From Epithemia pelagica (lineage: Eukaryota > Bacillariophyta > Bacillariophyceae > Surirellales > Surirellaceae): a stretch of DNA of 64,000 nucleotides. This document shows positions 20,233-31,167 of the stretch, piece after piece. Each line of letters starts with the position of its first letter. Within the stretch, counting starts at the first letter, position 1. The notes under the pieces were generated by a model. The model saw only the letters and a program-made list of their open reading frames with translations, had not been told where the DNA came from and did not search any database. The DNA is taken from contig OX337230.1 in NCBI GenBank assembly GCA_946965045.2, positions 1,922,001 through 1,986,000 of the forward strand. Reading direction: 5' to 3'. Made by a program: the position numbers and the translations under genes.

Positions 20233-22452
20233 TCATGTAATAAAGGGGAACTCGCCGCTTTCGTTATCGTTGTCACTGCTGCTGTTGAAGAAGTCGCGGT
20301 CGAAATATCTTGCCCGCGCTTCTTGCTGCTCATTGTATTCTTCGAGCGCTTGCAGGGATGCTAGTTCTCGAGCGTGCACTTCCGATCGGAATATTCTGGT
20401 CCTTTTACGGACATGGAGTCCGAAGAGAACGAGCACTGTAATGAGGGCAATCCATATAAAGTCCATTCGTTCATTGTCCAACTTTTCGCCCTCCTGGAAA
20501 GCGTCACCAAGGATTTCGTTCTTGGGTTTCTTCTTCTGTGTGGTATCATCGGGTGTATGATTATGCGTGGAGGGCTTCTTTTTGTGTTTTCCCTTGTTTT
20601 CCGTCTGGCACAAATTCGTCTTGTCAAAAAAGTCGATCCAAGCGGTAAGGGGTGTGTGATGAGGTAAAGGTTCTGCCTCTGGAAGACTCCCAGGGCTATT
20701 GGAAGAATTGGTCCAAACACGTTGCAATGTGTCCCTGATTTGCTTCAGAGAAAAGTCATCCGTAACCAAATCGAACTGAGCGTCGGCACCGTCTCCATCC
20801 CATGGCTGAGGGGACTCGGGGCTTGGACACATGATCCAAGCTGGCAGGTCGGGCAAAAATGTTCCTGCACCATTTTCATTCAAAGCAGCATTCAAAGCAG
20901 TGATCGCAGATCCAGGAAGCCCCGGAAACAAAGACATGCTATCATTGAAGGGCGCGACAGCGATGACTTCGTCAAGAGTCAACTCTTTGGCCAGGAGGTC
21001 GTACCTCCAAAATCCCTTGTCCAGCAGCACCACTTTGGGGTTTCCGGTGTGTGTTGTTGCGGTCGGTTCCCACGGAAAGACGTGTGGAACCACATGATCG
21101 CAGAATAAGCCCCAGAGAGAGTTTTCTTCATTAAGTCCCTTTGCTAGGTAATGATTTTCTTCAATACATCCCACAATTCGAAACAACCCCAAATCAAATT
21201 GGACTCTTTCAATAAACAACGACAAGTCGAGGCCGTCCATGGTTGCGACAATTTCTTCACCGAGCACCGTTTGTAATGCATTATAAGAGGCATCTATGAA
21301 CGTGAACTGAAAGGTATCGTTGTTCATTGGTGTCTTTGGTGAGTGGCTAGGGTCGGTCTCTGGAGGCGGATTAGTTGGTGGAACTGGTACTTCGTTTGTT
21401 GAGTTCGAGCCTGTGCAGTCGACTGTATCGTCGCCATCCAGACAATCCGTCGTATTGGTGGCCTCCGCTGCTTCTTTGGCAGCCTCCTGAGCGGCTTTTT
21501 CGGCCTCTTCCTCGGCCTCTTCCTTGGCTTTTGCCACTGCTTTCACTGTCGTTTGAGTCGGAAAGGAAACAAACCCAATAGTGTCAAGATAGCGGCCTGC
21601 CTCAAATGACAAACTGTGTTCGTCTGGCTTTGAATAGCCTCGGTAATGAGTGTGTCCAGTGACAAACTGAACAGGCATATCACTATCAACAAAGAGTCGA
21701 ATTCGATCCAAAATGACTTTGATTAACGCATCTCGATGATCCATGTGAGCAAGGACTAGGATCGCATCGAAGGCAACACTGGTGCCCATGAGAGCTTCCT
21801 CAAACCATCCTTCTGTTATGACCTCTTCAACTTTCTTCACCGTGACTTTTGGATCATAGCCTTCCATATTGTACAAAAATCCAAACACGAGAACTGTCGA
21901 ATGTTGTCCATACATGTAAGTAAACTTGTTGCCAATGGGTTCCAACGATTTGGTTTCCACGATGTTGGAACTAAGATATCTTCTTCCCCACCACTGTGAG
22001 AAGCCACCTGGTCGGACAATCTGGTCAATCACTGATCCACGATACAACTCATGATTTCCGACATTGACAGCATCCCAAGGCATCTTCTCCAACAAGGGCA
22101 TAAGGTACGATGGATCACCATTTAAGGCCAATCCAGTTCCGTCAATCCAATCTCCATTCATCACAAAGAAAAGATCATGCTTGTGCTTCTCTGGATCACT
22201 CGCATGAAGTACCTCTAATCTTTGCTTCAAGATTTGATAAAAGGAAAGAACATCTCCGTAATCAAGATCATACTTTTCCTTTTGCCCGTGACCACCCAGC
22301 CACGAATGAGTATCCGTTAAGATCACAATGTTGATATCACCCAATGGCAACTTCGGAAGAACCACGGTGCTGGTCCCATCTTCAACGCCAGTGACAGCGG
22401 AAAACGCTCCAGTCAATGCAATGGATCCCAAAAGTAGACGAAGGATCCTCAT
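20233..22452 (-). CDS. Membrane-anchored calcineurin-like metallophosphoesterase (5'-nucleotidase-like)
   Basis: The frame opens at 22638, but the ATG at 22452 (MRILRLLLGSIAL) begins a clear signal peptide, giving 739 residues. The metal-binding signatures of the calcineurin-like superfamily follow in order: DTHSW, GDWIDG, GNHEL, LAHMDHRD and GHTHYRG, so the di-metal site looks complete. After the catalytic domain comes an Ala/Glu-rich helical stretch and a Thr/Pro-rich linker with N-glycosylation sequons, then a second domain resembling the C-terminal half of 5'-nucleotidase-like proteins. A single hydrophobic helix (WIALITVLVLFGL) lies near the C-terminus, followed by a short charged tail. 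The protein should be type I, with the enzyme in the lumen or outside the cell. The substrate is unknown; a nucleotide phosphoester or other phosphoester is likely. It is divergent from the gene at 22786. Confidence 0.8.
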   Translation of the reverse strand: MRILRLLLGSIALTGAFSAVTGVEDGTSTVVLPKLPLGDINIVILTDTHSWLGGHGQKEKYDLDYGDVLSFYQILKQRLEVLHASDPEKHKHDLFFVMNGDWIDGTGLALNGDPSYLMPLLEKMPWDAVNVGNHELYRGSVIDQIVRPGGFSQWWGRRYLSSNIVETKSLEPIGNKFTYMYGQHSTVLVFGFLYNMEGYDPKVTVKKVEEVITEGWFEEALMGTSVAFDAILVLAHMDHRDALIKVILDRIRLFVDSDMPVQFVTGHTHYRGYSKPDEHSLSFEAGRYLDTIGFVSFPTQTTVKAVAKAKEEAEEEAEKAAQEAAKEAAEATNTTDCLDGDDTVDCTGSNSTNEVPVPPTNPPPETDPSHSPKTPMNNDTFQFTFIDASYNALQTVLGEEIVATMDGLDLSLFIERVQFDLGLFRIVGCIEENHYLAKGLNEENSLWGLFCDHVVPHVFPWEPTATTHTGNPKVVLLDKGFWRYDLLAKELTLDEVIAVAPFNDSMSLFPGLPGSAITALNAALNENGAGTFLPDLPAWIMCPSPESPQPWDGDGADAQFDLVTDDFSLKQIRDTLQRVWTNSSNSPGSLPEAEPLPHHTPLTAWIDFFDKTNLCQTENKGKHKKKPSTHNHTPDDTTQKKKPKNEILGDAFQEGEKLDNERMDFIWIALITVLVLFGLHVRKRTRIFRSEVHARELASLQALEEYNEQQEARARYFDRDFFNSSSDNDNESGEFPFIT

Positions 22453-22684
22453 GAAGTGTAGCTGGTGGGAGGGAAACCACATGCTCATGGTCGGCTCTTT
22501 TTGGATGTGGTTGTCGGTCGTGGAAGTGGAAGAGGCCCAAATCGACGAATGCCCGGGGGCGACGGAGACCGCAGCAAGGCTCAGCGAGATTTCTTTTTGG
22601 GCCCAGTCAGTCGCCGGTAACACGTACTCATCGATCATTTTTTAGACAAGCATCCATCGAACTCTCCGAGAGTCTGTCGGAGTC

Positions 22685-22702
22685 GGATCTGTTAACAGAT
22701 CC
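22685..22702. promoter_or_regulatory. Perfect 18-bp palindrome between divergent genes
   Basis: GGATCTGTTAACAGATCC is its own reverse complement. It lies 84 bp upstream of the ATG at 22786 and 233 bp from the preferred start of the metallophosphoesterase gene. A second inverted repeat, CTCCGA/TCGGAG, lies just to its left at 22664-22682. It could be a dimer-binding site; no protein is known to bind it. Confidence 0.45.
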
Positions 22703-22785
22703 TAAATCAGCTTTTCGTACGCATCAAGGCGGGACATTGGGCGTCGTTTCGGTATCATTAAAAAAAACTGTTGCTGAGCAAAAGA

Positions 22786-24177
22786 ATGCGAATCTTTGCC
22801 GCATCATCCTGGTATTGTTATCCATTTCTTCTTACAGCAACGACTTCGTTTCCTGCCACTACTCACGCTTTCTTCTTCAAGTCTGTTCGGTCTCAATCAC
22901 CGTCATCAATTTCGCATCGTAATCTTGTAACCATTCCCAACATGTCCAAAGTTCGCACAGCTCTCGATGAAATGAGTACCAAGGGTGAATTCATCCGCAA
23001 GGATGCTGCCTATCGCAATTGGATCAGCAAAGGTACGATACTTCAGATGACTGGTGACGTTTAACGCCCTGTTCATGAAAACAACTAACAGTCGTGTCCT
23101 TTTTATTCTTGTGTCAACAGATCCCTCGTCCAAGTTTCCAGCGGAAAAGGATCGCTACCACTTGTATGTTTCGTACGCCTGTCCATGGGCCTGCCGTACC
23201 CTCATGATGCGCGCCCTTAAAGGACTAGAAGATGTGATCACCGTCACAGTCGTTCATCCCATTTGGCAAAAGACGCATCCAGAAAAGGATGATGTGAGTT
23301 CATTTGTGGAGACTTCTGACTTGAATTTCGATACGAAACTCACTGGAACACTTTTTGGTTTCAATCGTCTTGGTTGTTTGTCGCTGTGTAGCACGCTGGA
23401 TGGATCTTTGGTGATGTCGCTGGTCAAAACAAAAAATCTGCTTTGACTAACCACGATGGTAATGGTGGTCCCTTTTCCACCCACTACCCCGAGACGGAAC
23501 CAGATCCGTACACAGGATCTAAAAGTATTCGTGAAGTGTACGAGTCTGTCAATGACAAAGATGGCAAGTATTCGGTCCCCGTTCTGTATGATAAGAAACA
23601 GAAAGTCATTGTCAGCAACGAGTCGTCTGATATTATTCGCATGTTTAATACTGAGTTTGCTGCTTTGGCCCAAAACCCGGATACCGATTTTTATCCCGAG
23701 GATCTCCGTGAGACCATCGATGAAGTGAACTCATGGATCTATCCCAACATCAATAATGGGGTTTATCGTTGCGGGTTTGCGAAAAGCCAAGAGGCTTATG
23801 ACAAGGCCATTGATGATTTGACCAAGGCTTTTGATCGCATTGAAGAGATTTTGCAAAAGCAGCGATACATTGCTGGAGATCGTATGACCGAGGCAGACAT
23901 TCGTCTCTTTGTCACATTGGTTCGATTTGACGAAGTGTACACTGTATATTTCAAGACGAACACTCGTTTCGTTTGCCGCAGCGAGAGCATTTTGAACTAT
24001 GTCCGCGATATTTACCAAACTCCGGGGATCCGTGCCACCGTCAACATGGAACATATCAAGACACACTATTACTGCAGTCATCCAGTCCTCAACCATTACT
24101 CGATCATTCCAAAAGGAGATAACTTTTTGGAAGTTTTGGAGCAACCTCATAACCGAGATGAGAAGTTCAGCAAGTAA
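22786..24177 (+). CDS. Glutathionyl-hydroquinone reductase (Xi-class GST), plastid-targeted, three exons
   Basis: Exons are inferred as 22786-23032, 23121-23293 and 23392-24177, all GT-AG and in phase, giving 401 residues. The N-terminus has a signal peptide ending in THAFFF, matching the diatom plastid A|F motif, followed by a Ser/Arg/His-rich transit-like segment. The mature protein shows the family features: DPSSKFP near the start of the N-terminal thioredoxin-fold domain, catalytic Cys103 in [19 protein letters not shown] across the second splice, and SVPVLYD. A C-terminal helical domain follows with EIxxxINxxIY- and GVYRCGFA-like segments and [10 protein letters not shown]-type DIRLF. 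These enzymes reduce glutathionyl-hydroquinones to hydroquinones with glutathione. The residue after the CPWA motif is Cys107 rather than the usual His. Confidence 0.88.
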
Positions 24178-24707
24178 ACAAAAGATGAGAGTCCTCCCGG
24201 AGTTTCTTGGGGCACTTCTTGCGTAATTACCTCGACACCATTCTTTTTTATCGCTTCATTATTTAATCTTGACTGTTTTTAATAGACATCTACCTTTAGC
24301 TTAGAGTGTCATCGACACAGATAGTCACAAAGTAGTTGTCGACAATAGACGAGGAGTTGACCTATATTTCTAGCAAGAGCCCTCTAGGTAGTCTCTACTC
24401 CTAACTCCTACATAGGAGTAGCGTTCAATACGTAGCAAGGCTCGTGCCACGTCATGGTCGTGACTGATTCAGTGAATCCGGAAATGACCGGGTACCGGGT
24501 AAGATTACAGATTACCGGGAACCGGGATAGAAAAGTGTGCCCGCTGACCGCGCTCCAGTAGGAGTCTACGTAGCAAGGATAGCTATACCTATACGAGGCG
24601 CGCGCGATGACAAAACAAAAAGAACCCGAAGCTGGAAAAAAAGCTTTGGAAATTGGAAACGTCTCCGTCACGATTTTCTTCTCTCTCTCTAAGAATATCG
24701 CGTCAAG
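24178..24707. other. Intergenic with TACTCCT/AGGAGTA inverted repeat
   Basis: A TACTCCT (24396-24402) / AGGAGTA (24414-24420) stem lies here, and short direct repeats of ACCGGGTA and ACCGGGA occur at about 24487-24530. A CT-rich run (24676-24692) precedes the next start codon and may be a promoter element. No gene was recognised. Confidence 0.35.
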
Positions 24708-27692
24708 ATGACAAGTGAATCAGATGATCCCCTTTGCGACGAAGAAACAGCCTTGTTACCTTCTAGCCGTGGTGGAAACAGTAACATTCTGGAAAAGAAA
24801 GGCGTCGGTAGTGGCGAAGGCACCAAACAACAACGAACACGGGTGGAACGAGGAATATCTTTCAATCGGGTTTTCATTTATTTGTTGATTGTAGCCTTGG
24901 TGTTGACCAATATCAGGAGCCGACGAAAGTTTAATGATGTCAGTGAGCAATTGAAGGTTTCGCAACAGACAATCGAAAGCATTGCCAGTACATTAGCTGG
25001 ACACGATGAAGTCATTCACCGATTCAATTCATCCATTACCAATGCTGACGTTATTGACAAGATATCCACAATGGAACAAAGGATGAATGATACCGCAAAC
25101 AGCTTGACAGGGCAACTCCAATCTACAAGACAAGATGTGAGCAAGCAATTGAACAACACCGTACAAGAATTATCCGAAACCGTTACGTTAGCGGAGCAGG
25201 AGATCTCAGATGAAGTGGAAAAGGTCAAAAAAGATGTCGAGCATTATGTCGTCACGACGCAGGATCAGTTCAGTTTGGAGAATTCTTTCATGGTCTATCA
25301 ACTTGCTGGAACATTTACATTACTCTCTTGTCTCATATCCATGTGGCATATGACTGCTCATTTGCGCAAGATGAACCAACCGAATGTGCAACGAAAAATC
25401 CTTGCAATATTGTGGATGTAAGTAGTGATGCTTTCACTTGATCTCATATGCTTCCGTGGAGTCAATTTACCTGGGGAGAGCTAGTCCATTTTCCATCTCA
25501 CTGTTGAACTTAAACTCGCTCGCCTTTTGTGTTACAAAGGTCGCCCATTTATGCAGTGACCAGTTGGTTTAGTCTGGTGTTTCATTCAGCTGAGGGGTAC
25601 TTGGCAATCATCAAAGATGGATACGAGGCATACATCATCTATCAGTTTTTGTCATTTTGCATTGCTGTTATTGGTAGAGGAGATCGTGATGTCGTGGTTG
25701 ATGTCTTGGCAAGGCATGCTGATCACCTCACTCCACCTTTTCGATTATTTGGCTGCTTCGAAATGTGTGGTTGTTGCGAGCCAGCACCTTTTCGCAACAA
25801 TCGAGCCTTGGCTGACGCCATTTTGCTGCAATGTCAAGGGTTTGCAATGCAATTTGTCTTGTTTAGACCATTGACGACCACGGCGATGGTCGTATTGAAG
25901 AAGTTGGAATATTATGGCGGTGGCACAGGTCCTACCGACTATCGGGCACCTCAGTTCTACATCACCATAGTCCAGAACCTGAGTATCTTTGTTGCCTTTA
26001 CTGGATTATTGAAATTCTACCATGCCGTTGACAAGGAGCTGCAGTGGTGTCGGCCACTCGCAAAATTTCTGTACGTCCGTAAATTCGCTTTCCTGAACTG
26101 GCGTTCTCTGTGTTTTTTTACTTCTAACACACTCTATTTACAGGTGCATCAAAGGCGTTGTGTTCATGACATTTTGGCAAGGTTTGTGTATTAGCGTGCT
26201 TGCTCAAACAACAGATGTTGCAGGGAATGACAAGGCCGAGTGGGCGACATCGGCGCAGAATTTTTTGATTTGTCTGGAGATGCTTCTGTTTTCCATTGCC
26301 CACTTTTATTGTTTCCCAACAGAGGAATGGCAAGAAGGATACCGTCTCAAAGTCGAGCGCAGTCAATTTGGAGATACGATTGCCCTAGGAGATTTCTTTC
26401 AAGATGTCAAACTGATTCTGACGTCCAGAGCGAGTAGTACTCATAATGACCAGCATTCCGTAAGGCGAAGACGGAGAAAATCATCCGCGGTTGGAAATTC
26501 TACTCGGTCCGTCTTCTCAGCGGATTCAGTAAGCTCTCCTGTGAGGTCTTTGAGGAAGGGTACCAGTGTTAAGAGTGCGAGAGGTGGAGCTCCAAAGTCA
26601 TCCAAACGAGTTTCCAAAGAAGAAGCTAGGCAATCGACTGTCAGCGAGAGCGATATTACATCCACAGTAAAAGAGAAAAAGGATAGTGAATCTCAATCTG
26701 AAGTGAAGGGTCGTGTGAATAGTACGACTGAGAATTCTTTGGAAGAAGAAAAAGTGACTGTAAAGGAAGAACAAGCTATGGGTATTGCATCTCCATCGAC
26801 GACAGCAATGAAAGATACAGCTGAAACTGGAAAACAAGAGCACAGTGTAATTGATGAAGAGAGCCACGACAGTGGAGACGATGACGACTATGAATACGAC
26901 GATGACGAAGAGGATGGATACACTGACACAACGTTGGAAGATCTGAACGATGATCAACAGTTTGTAAAGATGGCATTGAAGCGATCTTTGGGTGCCGCGG
27001 GGGATGATCCCGAGGTAAAGGAAGCTACCAAACGTCTCCTTGAAAGCAAGATATTATCTCCTGAATTCTTTCTCGGGAATGATGCGTCAATTGAGATACC
27101 TGCAGGTTTCAGCCATGTCTTCGGTTTGCACAGTGAAGGCGTTGCTGACTATGAGGGTGACTCATCATGCCATGACTATGAGGACGATGGAGAGGACGAC
27201 GGAAAAGAAGAAGCATATGAAGAATCGGTCGACGAAGGAAATGAGGTGTTTGAAGACGCTACTGAACTACCACTCGATGAAGTGGTCAAGAACGATGCCA
27301 GGATAGCAAACGAGAGAGACGCTCTAGTCACTTTAGGAGCTGAAGATGAGTCGAAGCAAGCGGCAGGGGAAAGCGGCAGGAAGATGAACACTGGATATGG
27401 CTCAATTACTAGCCATGATAATTCGTCCAACATTCAAGAAGGCTCAATAGAGACACCCGTGAAATTGACGTCAAATCATGTCCACGAAGGCAAGAGCTCC
27501 AACGAAGAATATTCACCGGATGAAAGGACCCCTCCTCGAGCATACCAGCAGAAAGGCTTGGAATTCCTTCTCCCAGACAGCGATACAGCTGAGGACCATT
27601 TGCGGCCAAGCTTCTTCACAACAGTTGCGCAGATTGGTGAGTCAACGAAAAATACGACAAAGAGTCGGGACCATGAGGAAGATTCTTTGTAA
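24708..27692 (+). CDS. TMEM184/OST-alpha (DUF300) family membrane protein with long acidic tail, three exons
   Basis: Exons are inferred as 24708-25417, 25540-26070 and 26144-27692, in phase, 929 residues. Exon 1 encodes a cytosolic N-terminus, one TM helix (about residues 50-68), a Gln/Ser/Asn-rich coiled coil (about 75-190), and a second TM helix. The OST-alpha/TMEM184 core follows across exons 1-3: QRKILAILWMSPIYAVTSW, the YEAYIIYQFLSF segment, CGCCEPAPF, QFVLFRP and LKFYHAV, ending KGVVFMTFWQG. Relatives are seven-helix transporters or regulators of endomembranes. The C-terminal 430 residues are disordered, with a Ser/Thr/Lys-rich part and very acidic Asp/Glu runs. The extra N-terminal TM plus coiled coil is not part of the usual family core. 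The start at 24708 is the first ATG after a CT-rich tract. Confidence 0.82.
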
Positions 27693-27802
27693 TGTCATGT
27701 TACATATAATAAGATTAGTTGTACAGATATTTTCGTCGCGATGAAGAAGGCATTCAACGCATTGAAGAGGCCTGGCCAAATAGTGTCAATGGGTGAATCC
27801 AC

Positions 27803-30536
27803 TCAAGACATCGGGGAGTCATTCAACTGCTGTAGAACCCATTTGTTTTCATAAACACAATGCAGCGACTCTTCCGTGGAACTAGTTACAAGTTCGCAAC
27901 GTTTAAAAACTGCTTTGTTGCCATCGATACGGAACGCCCTGTTTCCAGGTGCAGCTGTAGCAGGAATGGAAAAGTATAACTGGCATAACTTCCAGAGAGT
28001 TGGGAAGCGAAAAATACGCTCCGACCACCATTTCAGAGGACATGGTTCTCCCGGATCATCAAACTTGATACCTTTCTCCAGTTTAAAACCTGACAGTTCG
28101 ACACTGCACGCAGCCTCCCAACTATCTTCATTCCTATCGTTGTCCTTTTCGTCCCCAGAGCTGTCGCTGTTATCGAGTGCAGCATAGGCACCAAGACTTT
28201 GGCGAGATTCTTTTGATAACTCAACCTTTGTTTCCGCAGCCTTTACTGTTGGTTCCTCACCATCAGTACTCGAGGGACGTAGTTTTACCATTTCATGTAG
28301 CAACTGTTTCCATACATTCTCACGAGCATTCTTCTCAAAAACTTTAAGTTTTTTGAATCTGGGGTCGAGAGCGTGAGCAAATATAAGCGCTCTATCCAGA
28401 CCAAAGCGCTCATTTTGCAGTCTGTTGTCGTCGACTCCACAAAAGGGATTCGACATGAAATCACCAAACAGTTCGTTCAGCGTTGATAGCATTTGACCAG
28501 TTACCACGCGTACTGCAGTCACACCATCAAGGTCATCATTTGAGTATTTGCTTCGATCTTGAAGCTGGACTCTGATTTCATACAAGAGGCAAACAACAAG
28601 AGACGACGTTACATTGTTGTTATCCTCCAATATCTTCGTTGCTTGAAGGAGCGGTTGCAATGCCAGCTGAACACAATCTAGTCTATTCCATTCATTCTCG
28701 GACAAGTTTCGAAAAGACGGAGATCTTGGTCCTTCTCCTGAGTTGGAGAAGAACGCGTCAAGTGCTTCCCGATAGTGAAGGAGACTTTGAATCATTGTCA
28801 CTGTAGCCCACCATTGGACTCCAACACTGTCAACAATATCGGGTACTTCGTCCTGGGGCTTCAAACGTTTTTGTGTGGCTTTTAAAGCCTCCATGGCAGA
28901 CTCGTTTTGGTCAAAGTACTGCGACAGACGAAATGCCACCACTAGAGCTTCTGCAAGAGGTTCACTCACATCTATGCAATCGCATTTCCCGTCCAAACCG
29001 AAATATGCCTTAAATGCAACATTGGCAACTTTCTGTAACATATGATCGAGGCATTCGATAGAGGATTCCCCGCAACTCCTAGCATCTGTGTCCTTGAGGT
29101 CAGTCAAAATGCAGGAAGGAGATGTTTCTTTAGATGACCCTAGGTTCCATGCCCTCAACTTTGCTATCCAATCCATCGCATCTGTGTCCATATCCACTGC
29201 GATCACACAACTCATAGGGGTGAAATCTTGTATCCAGTGAATTCGAAAGGATAAACATGACTTTGGGTTTTGTTCACTTTCATGCAAGAGCCTTTCTCGC
29301 CAATGATGTAGAACTCCCACCAAAGGAGCTTTGTGTTTGTGAATCATGTTAACTATATTTTGTTGAATTTGTTGTGCGATTGCGTTGGCGCGAGTCTTCA
29401 CACGGTAACAGCTCACTTGATACAATTCGTCCCTCCATGCTTCGGTCGTAGCAGCTGATTTTGTCGCACGTGAACCCGTCAAGGCTGCTTGTGCAATGGA
29501 CTGCCGTAATGAATAAAATGAGGGCTCATCAAACTCGGAAAAAGGTCGATTTCGGTCCGCAGCATACATTACATGTGCGTCCAAACACTTTGCGGCTGCG
29601 GAGTATAACGCGGATTCTTTGTGTGGTTTCGCTCCAGCGTTCAGTGTCAGGGTAGAATCGACTGTTGAGCGTTCATGTGGGGATGGTTTGGTGAACTTGG
29701 AGTTGGAGGATCTTCCACTGCCACTGTTTGGATGAGGGTTTTCGATCATGTTCCCACCATCAACGACAACGCGTGGTGCATAGGGCCCTCGGGATTTTTT
29801 GGCTTGCTTTGTAGAAGCGTCTTTCCCGTAATAAGATGCGAGAACGACTTGGTCTTGCGCGGCGTCCTCAATGGCCTTATGTACCGGTGGATGTTTACTG
29901 GCCAAATGACGCATCAAAGAGGAAGTTCCACTCCGTGTTCCAAGTTGCAACAACGCACCACAAATATTACATATCGCGACACCCTTATCCTTTCCGTCAC
30001 CATCAGCCATGATAAAGCCTTCGTGAAAGGCAAACCACCAAACCGAGTTGCGATTGTGCGGAGAGGAGATGCGCGGTTCAACTCTCCATAAAAAGTGTTT
30101 TTGGGTAATGTCGACTCCATCTACAATGAAAGGAATGGTCGATGGTACGTATTTTTCCTTGGGCGCTCGCAAAAGATTGCGCACTGATTCGACCGAGGCT
30201 TGTCTCGATTCATCTGTGTGGACCACAAACAATGAGATTTTTTTGGAAATTAACCAAACCACCAAAGACGACACGTTTGTTGCACTTACTTTTGCTACTG
30301 TCATGTGTTTTCTCTGGTCCCATTGGCGCCATATACTCTGGGTGTTCTTGTTGAACATTTGTCATTTCATATGTTGTCGGACCATTCCTGTGCTGATCGA
30401 ACAGGTTTCTTTCCTCTTCTTGCGGTGTTGGTTGTTTCCGTTTGGTTCCAACCTGCTGCTGCTTGGAACGGTCTTTGGTGGATGCGAGAGCTCTAAGATT
30501 CTCGAGATATCCTCCTACTTCCGATGGATCGGACAT
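27803..30536 (-). CDS. hAT-transposase-derived protein with BED zinc finger, spliced
   Basis: I infer exon 1 (30536-30290) and exon 2 (30213-27803) joined across a 76-nt GTAAG-CAG intron. The join is in phase and avoids an in-frame stop on the exon 1 side, giving 885 residues. A BED-type C2H2 finger is visible at about residues 155-195: CNIC, then HLASKH. The middle is a long helical hAT-like region with an RNase H-like character. The end carries the hAT dimerisation signature: LKWWSERIFRFPTLWKLCQL, then PATAAPGNRAF. The normally conserved SSERxFS reads GNRAF here, so it is diverged. There are no stops or frameshifts and the exon structure is normal. Terminal inverted repeats were not found. 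This suggests a domesticated host gene rather than an active transposon, but an intact element is not excluded. Confidence 0.72.
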
Positions 30537-31167
30537 TTTGTGACGATTGAATGAAACGGATTGTTGTCGAGTCTTTGCTGTCTACTCTGGGTGGTCAGGC
30601 GGGTGTGCCGTGAACCACAATAACAACAGACCACAAACACAAGAGTATTCGTATCCCTCTGAGATCAGAAACAAGTTTACAAATTTGGTTTTGTGAGCAA
30701 GGCCAAAGAGCACAGTGTCAAACAGTCCTTGCGTTTATTACCTGCAGTGATCTTGAGTCCGCGGTGCAAGGTGCAAAAGTGCGTTCGTGTTCGTAGCCTC
30801 TGTTTCTTCTGGACGGCGTCCCTCTCTCTCCGTAGCAATTAGTAGCCCTTCCACGCAGACAAACACCGACCCCGACCCCGGCCATCGAGTATTCCCCGAT
30901 ATGCCGCGTGAGCAAAGTTTGGATGGTTGCGAGACGGATTCTCATGACTCGGAGCGACTTTAAAGCGACCCATTTTGCATCATACGGTACCCGACGGCAT
31001 CGATGATGGATCTACATCTTCTGATCTTTGTCGTCCGTGAGTTGCGAGTTGCGAGGTCTCATGAATCTACGAACAGAATACCTCAAGAGAGAGGCCATTC
31101 TACTTGTGATTCTGGAATTGTTTTCTGTATCGACTGGGCCAATCAACATTCACAATCTATTGTTGGT
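30537..31167. other. Intergenic, divergent promoter region
   Basis: This stretch separates the hAT-derived gene and the DDHD gene. The frame of the DDHD gene remains open back to 31003, so its start could be earlier than annotated. No repeat or RNA gene was recognised. Confidence 0.35.
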
